Shown one piece after another: positions 6,718 to 12,285 of a DNA stretch of 12,285 nt; the stretch's first letter is position 1, and each line of letters begins with the position of its first letter. Source of the DNA: Chloroflexia bacterium. GTDB lineage: Bacteria > Chloroflexota > Chloroflexia > QHBQ01 > JADMIH01. The stretch spans positions 1-12,285 of the forward strand of contig JAICKM010000128.1 in the NCBI GenBank assembly GCA_025927935.1. The letters are read 5' to 3'. The notes beneath the pieces were generated by a model that was not told the DNA's origin, did no database searches, and saw nothing but the letters and a program-made list of their open reading frames with translations. A program made the position numbers and the translations under genes.

Positions 6718-7500
6718 CTAGTCTCGCTGTTCGAGATCCTTTTTGACATCGTCCAGCGCCGTCTTCAACTGGTCGACCCGCGCTTGCAGGTCGCTGGTAG
6801 CGGGCAGCGGCTCCGGCATTTCATGGGCCGCCGGTGTGTCCTCATTATTAGTACGTGTGGTGGCGCCGGTTTGGGTCCCTGCGTCCGTCCCAGCCGGCGC
6901 AGAGCCGGCGGCCATCTCGGCGTGCGTGCCTTCCGGGGTGGGCACGGGGATCGTGCCTCCACCGGATGCCCGCGGGGGCGCGTCCGACGTGGCGTCGTTG
7001 GGCGGGGGATTAAAATGACCGGGTTCCGTGCCGCCCTTGGTGTCCGTGTCGGAAGTGACATGCATCGCAGCCATGTCACCGCCCAGCCCGCTGTCGGCGT
7101 CGACGTTACCCAGGGTCGATTTCACGAAATCGGCCTCCGAGTCTTCGCCCGTGTAGCGGGTTTCCGGCTCATATTCCAACTCTTTCGCGCCCATGCCGGT
7201 CAGCGCGGCGCGCACCGCCTCCAGTTGACCGGCGTCGGGGTGCAGCAAGACCAGCGTGGTCGGCTGCGCCCCCTCTTTGTGCTTCTGCTGGGCCAGCGCA
7301 TTGGTGTCCTGCCCGGCCGCGTTTTCGCCGCTGAGCAGGTCGATTGCCGAATCGGTGCCGGCGGGCCGCAGCAAGACCGAAATATCTTCGCGCGGGTAGC
7401 CGATAGCGGTCAGTTTTTCCACGATTGCGCCCGCATCCTGGGCGCCGGCAAAGGCCGCCATATAGGTGGGGCGACCGACGATGGTGGTCTGTTCGTCCAT
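6718..7500 (-). CDS. YflT/general stress protein 17M-like protein with long disordered tail
   Basis: 260 residues from the ATG at 7500. I chose this start because a GAGGAGGA ribosome site lies 8 bases before it and a promoter just upstream; the frame stays open for 59 more codons, but that extension would run through both. The N-terminus (about 8-90) contains YMAAFAGAQDAGAIVEKL then IGYPREDISVLL, which resembles the general stress protein 17M/YflT domain (a beta-alpha module of unknown function). Residues about 90-225 are rich in Thr, Pro, Gly, Asp and Ala and look disordered. The last 30 residues (DLQARVDQLKTALDDVKKDL) form a probable coiled coil. No signal peptide is seen. It heads the minus-strand operon. 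The family match is moderate and made by eye. Confidence 0.75.
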   Translation of the reverse strand: MDEQTTIVGRPTYMAAFAGAQDAGAIVEKLTAIGYPREDISVLLRPAGTDSAIDLLSGENAAGQDTNALAQQKHKEGAQPTTLVLLHPDAGQLEAVRAALTGMGAKELEYEPETRYTGEDSEADFVKSTLGNVDADSGLGGDMAAMHVTSDTDTKGGTEPGHFNPPPNDATSDAPPRASGGGTIPVPTPEGTHAEMAAGSAPAGTDAGTQTGATTRTNNEDTPAAHEMPEPLPATSDLQARVDQLKTALDDVKKDLEQRD

Positions 7501-7508
7501 GGATGGGG

Positions 7509-7516
7509 TCCTCCTC
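7509..7516 (-). promoter_or_regulatory. Ribosome binding site fixing the start of the YflT-like gene
   Basis: GAGGAGGA on the minus strand, 8 bases before the ATG at 7500. It decides between that ATG and an upstream in-frame ATG at 7677, which would give a 59-residue extension of untypical sequence. Confidence 0.8.
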
Positions 7517-7543
7517 GGAGCGCGGATTCGCGCGGCTTGGTGC

Positions 7544-7572
7544 AGTGTATCACGGGGATCTCCGGGCGTCAA
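7544..7572 (-). promoter_or_regulatory. Probable promoter of the YflT-M50-HD-scpA-SAM hydrolase operon
   Basis: Minus strand: TTGACG (7572-7567), a 17-base spacer and TACACT (7549-7544), with five of six and four of six consensus matches. Transcription would begin near 7537, leaving a leader of about 37 bases before the ATG at 7500. No other promoter is evident between the next four genes, which are separated by at most 13 bases. Confidence 0.65.
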
Positions 7573-7618
7573 CCCGTTAGCGCTCCCTGTGCATGTTCTG
7601 TGCCTTGCACAATGAAGA

Positions 7619-7640
7619 AGGGACCCCGCGGGGTCCCTTC
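7619..7640 (-). terminator. Probable terminator of the LPXTG gene (perfect palindrome)
   Basis: A perfect 22-base palindrome (arms AAGGGACCCCG and CGGGGTCCCTT) lies 45 bases after the stop of the LPXTG gene. On the minus strand it is followed by TTCTTCATT, a weak T-rich tail. It probably acts as a terminator between this gene and the operon promoter downstream; the tail is less than ideal, so confidence is moderate. A binding site for a dimeric protein is the alternative. Confidence 0.6.
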
Positions 7641-7685
7641 CGGAATCATAGCCAGCGTGGCCTGCCGCGCGGGCCACGGTCGTGT

Positions 7686-8393
7686 TTATCGCCGGCTGGT
7701 CACGGCCCGGCGGATGGTGAGTCCGGCGAGCATCAGCACCAGGGCGCCGGTTAGCGCCAGCCAGAGCGCGTCATTGCCTTCGCCGTCGCCGGTGTTGGGC
7801 AGAGTCTGCGGAGCGGGGCGGGGGGCCGGTTTCGGCGCGGCGGCGGGCGCCGGGGCCGGATTCGCTCCCACTTCGGGCTTCACATTGGAGACCGGGGCGT
7901 TGGGATGTGGCGCGGGCGCCTGCTCCACCGGCTTGGGTGCCTGCGCGGGCGGCTGGCTCACCTGGGGCGGTTGATTCTCGCCCGTGGCCGGACCGACATT
8001 GCTCACCGGCGCGGGCAAGGTGATCTCCTTCACATCGCGCGGCCCCAGGGCGAAGAAGACTTGCGAGATCGTTTCGCCGGGCTGCAACGTGAACGGCGTC
8101 TGATAGCTATAGCCCCACCAGGTGCCGAAAGTGTCGATGTGGACCCAGTACGGCTGCCCCGCCGGGACGGTCAGCGCGTAGGAGCCGTCGGCGGCGGTGG
8201 TGGTGCGGTCAACTTCCTTGTCTGTCTCAAGCGGGCCGGTCAGGGCGCGAATCGTGGCCCCCGCGATGGGTTGGCCGTTCCAGCGCACCGCCTTGCCGGT
8301 GACTTGGCCGGTGCCGGTCTGCGCCCAGGCTGCGGTCGTGCTCAGGGTCAGCAAGAGGGCGGCAGCCATCAGGGTAAAAAGGAGCTTTTTCAT
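7686..8393 (-). CDS. Secreted LPXTG-anchored surface protein with carboxypeptidase-regulatory-like domain
   Basis: 235 residues. A clear signal peptide (MKKLLF..., hydrophobic core, probable cut after AWA at residue 24) is followed by a beta-sandwich (about 29-118) like carboxypeptidase regulatory-like/Cna-B domains: GQVTGKAVRWNGQPIAGATI, then TTAADGSYALTVPAG. Residues about 125-197 are a Pro/Ala-rich stalk with two copies of an APVSNV motif about 40 residues apart. The C-terminus is a full sortase signal: LPNTG (198-202), a hydrophobic helix (about 211-230) and a basic RRAVTSRR end. Such proteins are normally joined to the cell surface by a sortase; no sortase gene is in this window. AGGAAAGAGG in front of the ATG is the probable ribosome site. 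Single gene with no neighbours close enough for an operon. Confidence 0.9.
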   Translation of the reverse strand: MKKLLFTLMAAALLLTLSTTAAWAQTGTGQVTGKAVRWNGQPIAGATIRALTGPLETDKEVDRTTTAADGSYALTVPAGQPYWVHIDTFGTWWGYSYQTPFTLQPGETISQVFFALGPRDVKEITLPAPVSNVGPATGENQPPQVSQPPAQAPKPVEQAPAPHPNAPVSNVKPEVGANPAPAPAAAPKPAPRPAPQTLPNTGDGEGNDALWLALTGALVLMLAGLTIRRAVTSRR

Positions 8394-8776
8394 TGGCGTA
8401 CCTCTTTCCTCGAAGGGTATGGATCTTATGAATCAGTAGGGTGAATAGGATCTGGGTGCGGGATGTAACTATTCAGTCCCCGAACCGTGGTCACTGCTGA
8501 TGTAGCGGCGCCTCCACCACGGCTCTGCTTGGTTAAAAGCAAAGGGTGTGCCAGACTCAGATAAAACGTAGGTTTTGTCGAGCCTAATAACGCCTATTAT
8601 TCATAGTACTTTTGGGGGGTGGCATCTAGTACCGGCGCGCATACGGCGCGGTTGCGGGCCGGGCGAGGCATCCCTCTATTGATACGACGTATGAGCCGGG
8701 GCATCGGTTACGGGCGGGGCCGGGCGGCTTCGCAATCGCCAGGGTACGGAAGCCGCGGCGGCCTGGGGTGGGCCGG
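8394..8776 (-). other. 383-base intergenic region, with a small hairpin and an AT-rich stretch
   Basis: I see no convincing gene here; a 67-codon plus-strand frame beginning at 8619 has untypical composition and no ribosome site. A hairpin (GCGGCTTC at 8724-8731, GAAGCCGC at 8749-8756, 17-base loop) lies 20-53 bases behind the hydrolase gene, but lacks a T tail, so it is at best a weak terminator. About 8530-8615 is much richer in A+T than its surroundings and holds small inverted repeats (AAAAC/GTTTT near 8563; AATAA/TTATT near 8586). It should contain the promoter of the LPXTG gene, but I find no convincing pair of -35 and -10 boxes. Confidence 0.5.
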
Positions 8777-9538
8777 TCAGTGGGCGGCCAGCCAGCTTTG
8801 TACGTGCGGGGTGTACCAGTAGAAATGGGCGTCGAAAGTCCGCGGATCGATGTCGGTGAGGAAATCTAATTCCGCGTTGGGGATGGCGTCGCGCAGGCGC
8901 CGGCTCATGGCGGGCGTGTTTAGCGGGTCGTCGTCGTGATTGACGATCAGCACCGGGCAGCGAATGGTGCGCGCTTGTTCCAGGCTGACGTTGCCACCGG
9001 CGGCGATGATCCGGCGCACCGCCTGTTTCCAGCCTGCCCAGATCGCCTGAGTCCCTTCCAGCCCATACTCGCGGATGGCTGTGGTGCGGCGCGCCAGATT
9101 CGGGGTTTGGGGATCGTCGGCCCAGTTGCCGATCTCCGGCAGGATGTCCAGCAGCGCATCTGGAAAGGCGCCGGACACATCGACGGCGACCACAGCGCGA
9201 ATCAGCTCCGGGGCGGCAGCGGCCAGCAGCAGCGCGACCTCGGCCCCGTCGCCGCTGCCGATCACGCGCACATCGGTCAGGCGCAGATGGCGCAGCAGGG
9301 CGGCCAGGTCAGCGGCGTCGCGTTCGTAGAAGTCGTACGGAAAGGTGCGCGGGCGGGGCAGCGACCGGCCATAGCCGCGCAGGTCGGGCACGAGGACACG
9401 ATATTCGGTGCTACAGGCCAGTGTGGCTTTGGCGTAGGTGCGGCCGGTCTCCAGCATACCGTGGACAAGTAGCAGCGGGGCGCTGGTGCCAAATTCCTCG
9501 TAGAAGAGTTCCGCGCCGTTCACACGAGCTAATGGCAT
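8777..9538 (-). CDS. Alpha/beta-hydrolase-fold protein lacking the usual nucleophile serine
   Basis: 253 residues with the normal order of the fold: LLLVHGMLETG oxyanion region (about 22-32), VLVPDLRGYGRS (48-59), the nucleophile elbow, a cap region (about 125-190), and CPVLIVNHDDDPLNTP near the acid position. The elbow reads V-I-G-S-G-D-G-A-E (92-100). Aligned with the normal G-x-S-x-G, the nucleophile position 96 is Gly rather than Ser, and Ser95 sits one residue early. The acidic cluster DDD and a late histidine (in FDAHFYWYTP) remain. It may be catalytically dead, or use S95 or D97 unconventionally. It is the last gene of the DUF4177-GT2-ROK run, 60 bases after the ROK gene, and may be co-transcribed. 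No signal peptide. Fold is certain, activity is not. Confidence 0.88.
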   Translation of the reverse strand: MPLARVNGAELFYEEFGTSAPLLLVHGMLETGRTYAKATLACSTEYRVLVPDLRGYGRSLPRPRTFPYDFYERDAADLAALLRHLRLTDVRVIGSGDGAEVALLLAAAAPELIRAVVAVDVSGAFPDALLDILPEIGNWADDPQTPNLARRTTAIREYGLEGTQAIWAGWKQAVRRIIAAGGNVSLEQARTIRCPVLIVNHDDDPLNTPAMSRRLRDAIPNAELDFLTDIDPRTFDAHFYWYTPHVQSWLAAH

Positions 9539-9598
9539 CTTCGTTCGGTCCCTTTCGCCTGAACTGCCCGCCGCGACCCACGGGGAGATCAGGCTTGC

Positions 9599-10606
9599 TT
9601 ACGTCTGCCCGGCGGGCGCGCCGGGGTAGTCTTGCAACACCAGGGCGGCGGCGCCAAGCACGCCGACCAGGTCGCCGAGGGCCGCGGGCACAATCCGCAG
9701 ATCCTGCCGGAACGCCGGCTGGGCATGAGCTTGCACGACGGCTCGCACCGGGTCGAACAGCAGGTTGCCTATCTTCGCCACGCCGCCGCCGATCACCACG
9801 ACCTGGGGGTTATAGAGGTGCAGGGTGTTCACCACAGCAAAACCAAAGGCGCGCCCGGTGTATTCCAGGAGAGCGATAGCGTCGGGATCGCCCTGGCGGG
9901 CGGCCTCCTCGACCAGGGCCGGGGTGACGGCTTCCGGCTCGCTGCCGGCCAGGCGGGTCAACAGAGGCGCCCGCCCGCCCGCGACGAGGCCGGCGCCCCG
10001 GCGCGCAATGGCCGGGCCGGCGGCGATGGCCTCGATGCAGCCTAGGTTCCCGCAGTTGCACGGCGGGCCGTTGATGTCTACTGTCATATGGCCGATCTCG
10101 ACGGCGATCCCGTGCGCGCCGTCATAGATGCGCCCATCGGCGATGACCCCGCTGCCAATGCCCGTGCTGACTGTGAAATAGACGAGATGGGTGATGCCTG
10201 GAAATTGGCGGCCGGCGCCAAAGCGGAACTCGCCCAGGGCTGCCACGTTGCCGTCGTTGCCGGTTTCCACCCGGATCTCGCGGCCCAACTGCGCGCGCAG
10301 GCGGTCGCGCAGAATGTCGCGCAGGGGCACGTAGTCCCAGCCGGGGAGGTTCGGGGGCCGGGTGACGACGCCGGTGGCCGGGTAAATCGGGCCGGGCGAC
10401 CCTACGCCGACGCCTACAAGCCTGCCCGGATCGGCGCCCTGCATGACGGCCTGGACCGTGCCGAGCATCCTGTTGATGACCGCGTCCGGGCCTTGCTCAG
10501 CGCGAGTTTGTTCCCGCGCCTGGGCCAGCACCTGGCCCTGCAAGTCCAGGCGCGCTGTCAGGATCTTCGTGCCGCCCAGATCGATGGCGACCACATACTC
10601 GTTCAT
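9599..10606 (-). CDS. ROK family sugar kinase (glucokinase-like)
   Basis: 335 residues. Motifs in order: the phosphate-binding AIDLGGTK (D9), GVGVGSPGPI (about 65-74), the catalytic region ETGNDGNVAALGE with D118 as the probable base, STGIGSGVI, EIGHMTVD (E170, H173), and the zinc motif CNCGNLGC (C183, C185, C190) of the ROK family. There is no helix-turn-helix at the N-terminus, so this is a kinase rather than a ROK repressor. Enzymes of this kind phosphorylate glucose or a related hexose or N-acetylated sugar with ATP; the exact sugar cannot be read from sequence, although the CxCGx2GC form is common in glucokinases. A GAGGG element precedes the ATG. It begins 33 bases after the GT2 gene, probably in the same operon. 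Confidence 0.9.
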   Translation of the reverse strand: MNEYVVAIDLGGTKILTARLDLQGQVLAQAREQTRAEQGPDAVINRMLGTVQAVMQGADPGRLVGVGVGSPGPIYPATGVVTRPPNLPGWDYVPLRDILRDRLRAQLGREIRVETGNDGNVAALGEFRFGAGRQFPGITHLVYFTVSTGIGSGVIADGRIYDGAHGIAVEIGHMTVDINGPPCNCGNLGCIEAIAAGPAIARRGAGLVAGGRAPLLTRLAGSEPEAVTPALVEEAARQGDPDAIALLEYTGRAFGFAVVNTLHLYNPQVVVIGGGVAKIGNLLFDPVRAVVQAHAQPAFRQDLRIVPAALGDLVGVLGAAALVLQDYPGAPAGQT

Positions 10607-10639
10607 AGGCCCTCGTGATGGCGCGGGGCGCGCTGTCGC

Positions 10640-11431
10640 TCACTTCAGAAAGCGATAGCGTAGCAGCGTGCCGACGACCGCGATGCCGTCCTTCCAGGAG
10701 ATTTTCTTGCCTTCCCACATCTCGCGGCCGGTATACGAGATGGGCACTTCATAAATCCGGACGCCCATGCGCAGGATCTTGGCCGTGATTTCCGGGTCGA
10801 TGCCCCACCGCGCGGATTTGATCTCCAGGCGCCGGGCGATGTCGCCCGTGAAAACCTTGTAGCAGGTCTCCATATCGGTCAGGGTGGTATCGAACAAGAC
10901 GTTCGTGACCAGGGTCAGGAACTTGTTGCCGACCTGGTGCCAGAAATACATCGCCTTATGCGGCCCCAGGAAGCGCGAGCCGTAGACAGCCTTGCTGCGC
11001 CCCTTGAGGATGGGCGCGATGAGCAACGGGTACTCGGCGGGGTCGTACTCGAGGTCTGCGTCCTGGATGATGACGATGTCGCCGCGGACCTGGGCCAGGC
11101 CGGTGCGCACGGCGGCGCCCTTGCCGCCGTTGATGCGGTGCTTGAAGAGCCGGAGCTGGCCTTCGCGGGCCAGGTCCTCCAGCACGTCGCCGGTGCCGTC
11201 GGTTGAGCAATCGTCCACGGCGATGAGTTCCTTCTTGAGGGGCACCGCGTTGACCTGCTCGACGATCTGGCGAATGGTGCGGGCCTCATTATAGACCGGC
11301 ATGACAACCGAGACCAGATAATCGTCGGGGATACCGCTGCCGGGCGCCGGGCGGAGTTGGGCCGGGTCCACCGCGGGGGTGAGCGGCGGCGAGAGCGGGA
11401 TAGGTGTCGCGCCGGTCGGGTCCTTTGCCAT
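10640..11431 (-). CDS. Glycosyltransferase family 2 (dolichol-phosphate-mannose-synthase-like)
   Basis: 263 residues. After a Pro-rich N-terminal stretch (1-36), the GT-A fold starts with SVVMPVYNEARTI (41-53), followed by AVDDCSTDGT (71-80), NGGKGAAVRTG, and the metal-binding DxD-like QDADLEYDP (D124, D126). GSRFLGP and the later YKVFTGDIARRLEI and GREMWEGKKISW segments are typical of the polyprenyl-phosphate sugar transferase subgroup. No membrane helix follows, so it is a soluble or peripheral enzyme of the short DPM1 type. It probably moves a hexose from a nucleotide donor to a polyprenyl phosphate for envelope glycan synthesis; donor unknown. GGAGG lies about 13 bases before the ATG, rather far. 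The DUF4177-like gene ends 39 bases upstream. Confidence 0.9.
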   Translation of the reverse strand: MAKDPTGATPIPLSPPLTPAVDPAQLRPAPGSGIPDDYLVSVVMPVYNEARTIRQIVEQVNAVPLKKELIAVDDCSTDGTGDVLEDLAREGQLRLFKHRINGGKGAAVRTGLAQVRGDIVIIQDADLEYDPAEYPLLIAPILKGRSKAVYGSRFLGPHKAMYFWHQVGNKFLTLVTNVLFDTTLTDMETCYKVFTGDIARRLEIKSARWGIDPEITAKILRMGVRIYEVPISYTGREMWEGKKISWKDGIAVVGTLLRYRFLK

Positions 11432-11470
11432 GCTGTCTACAATTCCTCCATCATCGTGTGGTGCCGGGGA

Positions 11471-11839
11471 TCAGCGACGACCGGGCCGATCCCCGCCGCC
11501 GTGCTGCCGGCGCTGCAATTCTTGTTGTAGCTTCTGTTCCTGGGCGCGCTCCGGGCTCTCGTCGGGCACGCCGTAGGCCGGCTTTAGTTTGCCCGGCGCG
11601 GGCGCATCGGCGGGGGGCGCGGCCTGGGCGGCGGGGGCGGCCTCTTTCGCAGGCGCCGCGCCCAGCGGGCGCTTCAACAGCACCCAGAAGTTGTCGCGGA
11701 AGACGCCGACTACTTCCCAGCCCTCGCGGCCCAGGGCATTGAGCGGCGTGCCTTTCAGGTTGAGCGGGTCGAGGACCGTGACCCGGCCTCCGTCGGCCTC
11801 CGGAATCAAGCGGACGCCCAGATATTCCCACTGTTGCAT
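11471..11839 (-). CDS. DUF4177-like small protein with disordered tail
   Basis: 122 residues. The first 60 form a small domain beginning MQQWEYLGVRLIP and containing LNALGREGWEVVGVF and FWVLLKRP, which is the pattern of the DUF4177 family (short beta-alpha-beta proteins of unknown function that begin with a W-E-Y motif and carry a G-W-E motif). Residues about 60-122 are Ala/Pro-rich then charged (EQKLQQELQRRQ), probably disordered and partly helical. No signal or membrane segment. A very strong GGAGGAGGAA ribosome site lies 8 bases before the ATG and decides this frame over a competing longer frame on the same strand. It is the first gene after the promoter at 11870-11899. Function unknown. 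Confidence 0.8.
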   Translation of the reverse strand: MQQWEYLGVRLIPEADGGRVTVLDPLNLKGTPLNALGREGWEVVGVFRDNFWVLLKRPLGAAPAKEAAPAAQAAPPADAPAPGKLKPAYGVPDESPERAQEQKLQQELQRRQHGGGDRPGRR

Positions 11840-11869
11840 ACGACGATTCCTCCTCCGTCAAAACGCCTC

Positions 11870-11899
11870 ATTCTAACATATAGCGCGGGCCGGGTTCAA
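11870..11899 (-). promoter_or_regulatory. Probable promoter of the DUF4177-GT2-ROK-hydrolase run
   Basis: Minus strand: TTGAAC (11899-11894), an 18-base spacer and TAGAAT (11875-11870), four and five matches to consensus. It lies 30 bases before the DUF4177 start codon, so the leader is short. The large inverted repeat begins 12 bases upstream of the -35. Confidence 0.6.
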
Positions 11900-11910
11900 C
11901 CGTTGCGCGC

Positions 11911-12034
11911 GGCGCCCGGTCCGTGAACGGGCGGGCAACGACTACGAAGGCCGCCCGCGCGGGCTGTTTCCCCTAAGATAGGCCGCGCAGGCGGCCTTCG
12001 TAGTCGTTGCCGGCGGCTTGAGCCGCCGGGCGCC
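11911..12034. repeat. Composite palindromic element in the divergent intergenic region
   Basis: The element has three nested parts. Outer arms GGCGCCCGG (11911-11919) and CCGGGCGCC (12026-12034) are exact inverted copies. Inside is a perfect 22-bp inverted repeat (11934-11955 with 11990-12011), which continues inward past one mismatch by six more pairs, leaving a loop of about 20 bases (around 11963-11982, containing TTTCCCCTAAGATA). A further hairpin (CCGGCGGCT at 12010-12018, AGCCGCCGG at 12021-12029) follows. It has no coding capacity and lies between two divergent promoters. I infer a REP- or MITE-like dispersed repeat of the kind seen in some Chloroflexota and other high-G+C genomes. A bidirectional terminator is less likely because neither side has a T tail. 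Confidence 0.8.
12010..12029. repeat. Short 9-bp hairpin directly abutting the long inverted repeat
   Basis: CCGGCGGCT and AGCCGCCGG are exact inverted copies separated by two bases (TG). The left arm shares two bases with the end of the long repeat, so the two stems would stack. The right arm also overlaps the outer arm at 12026-12034, so the alternatives compete. It ends 14 bases before the extended -10 of the BTAD gene. Confidence 0.75.
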
Positions 12035-12042
12035 CCGGCTTG

Positions 12043-12051
12043 TGCTATAAT
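12043..12051 (+). promoter_or_regulatory. Extended -10 promoter of the SARP/BTAD-type regulator
   Basis: TGCTATAAT gives a perfect -10 (12046-12051) with the TGn extension, which can make up for a missing -35. No -35-like hexamer exists at proper spacing; the nearest, TTGAGC at 12018-12023, is 22 bases away. Transcription would start near 12058, leaving a leader of about 16 bases containing GAGGAAG. Confidence 0.65.
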
Positions 12052-12073
12052 ACGGGGGCTGAGGAAGTACTGC

Positions 12074-12285
12074 ATGACCACTTTGCACATTCGCCTGTTC
12101 GGTGGCCTCATTCTGCAACGCGACCAGCAGACTTTGCCGGCGCCCACACCGCAGAAAGCCGCGCTGCTCCTGGCGTACCTGCTCACCGCGCACAACCGCA
12201 CCCACCCGCGTACCCTGCTGGCCGGCCTCTTCTGGGGCGACCAGGACGAGCGCCGCGCCCGCCGCAACCTGAGCGACGCGCTCTG
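12074..12285 (+). CDS. SARP/BTAD-type transcriptional regulator, N-terminal part (3' truncated)
   Basis: Seventy codons are visible before the window ends. The sequence begins MTTLHIRLFGGLILQRDQQ and continues with PQKAALLLAYLLTAHNRTH and LLAGLFWGDQDERRARRNL. This is the N-terminal winged-helix DNA-binding domain of SARP-type regulators: the opening strands, the recognition-helix segment, and the FW-x-x-x-x-x-x-x-A-R-x-N-L ending that leads into the bacterial transcriptional activation (BTAD) domain. Chloroflexota often carry long versions with an ATPase and TPR region after it; the rest is beyond the window. GAGGAAG lies 6 bases before the ATG. It is divergent from the DUF4177 gene across the palindromic region. 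Targets cannot be inferred. Confidence 0.85.
   Translation, partial: MTTLHIRLFGGLILQRDQQTLPAPTPQKAALLLAYLLTAHNRTHPRTLLAGLFWGDQDERRARRNLSDAL

Noticed and set aside
7501..7677. A 59-residue N-terminal extension of the YflT-like protein
   Set aside because: It would include the promoter, ribosome site and the palindrome; its Arg/His/Cys-rich composition differs from the rest of the protein.
6784..7974. A 396-codon plus-strand open frame
   Set aside because: It runs opposite the YflT-like gene, across that gene's promoter and ribosome site, and into the LPXTG gene. No recognisable domain.
8619..8822. A 67-codon plus-strand frame in the intergenic region
   Set aside because: Gly/Arg-rich, overlaps the end of the hydrolase gene, and has no ribosome site.
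11451..11861. A longer (136-codon) competing minus-strand frame over the DUF4177-like gene
   Set aside because: Its start lies upstream of the strong GGAGGAGGAA site, which is spaced for the 122-codon frame, and its Arg/Pro-rich translation has no motif, whereas the 122-residue protein fits a known pattern.
11934..12011. Long inverted repeat read as an intrinsic terminator
   Set aside because: No T tract follows on either strand, the stem is far longer than usual, and no gene ends next to it; both neighbours start here.
11911..12034. CRISPR-like repeat
   Set aside because: Only one pair of inverted arms is present, with no series of direct repeats and spacers.

Overview
The window is a G+C-rich, gene-dense bacterial stretch that I assign by inference to the phylum Chloroflexota, possibly class Chloroflexia. 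The pointers are a Chloroflexota-style VWA protein beside a zinc-ribbon/FHA protein, the start of a large SARP/BTAD-type regulator, an LPXTG surface protein in an otherwise non-firmicute setting, and a large palindromic intergenic repeat. No phage genes, transposase, CRISPR array or integrase were seen.

Layout. (1) 1-3353, plus strand: a VWA protein whose 5' end lies outside the window, a zinc-ribbon/FHA protein, an unrecognised 83-residue protein and a GT9 glycosyltransferase. Spacing is short and the last pair overlaps by four bases. (2) 3373-3850, minus strand: tatA and a tRNA-Leu(CAG). The tRNA has a perfect-consensus promoter and its own intrinsic terminator. (3) 3842-7500, minus strand: a tightly packed probable operon reading, in transcription order, YflT-like stress protein, M50 site-2-type protease, HD phosphohydrolase, ScpA, SAM hydrolase. 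It is driven by a recognisable sigma-70-type promoter at 7544-7572. (4) 7686-8393, minus strand: a secreted LPXTG-anchored protein with a terminator-like palindrome behind it and a 383-base non-coding leader region in front. (5) 8777-11839, minus strand: a DUF4177-like protein, a GT2 glycosyltransferase, a ROK sugar kinase/regulator and an alpha/beta-hydrolase-fold protein that lacks the usual nucleophile serine. (6) 11840-12073: a divergent intergenic region with a long, nearly perfect inverted repeat between two promoters. (7) 12074-end: the first 70 codons of a SARP/BTAD-type transcriptional regulator on the plus strand.

How the genes work together. VWA and FHA proteins are typical parts of phosphorylation-dependent or complex-assembly signalling. 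Most of the rest is housekeeping: chromosome condensation (ScpA), SAM breakdown, protein export (TatA), tRNA, and sugar and envelope glycosylation (GT9, GT2, ROK). I found no clear new defence or mobile system. The items most worth a second look are the large palindromic element at 11911-12034, the nucleophile-less hydrolase, the LPXTG protein, and the unknown 83-residue protein in the VWA-FHA operon.
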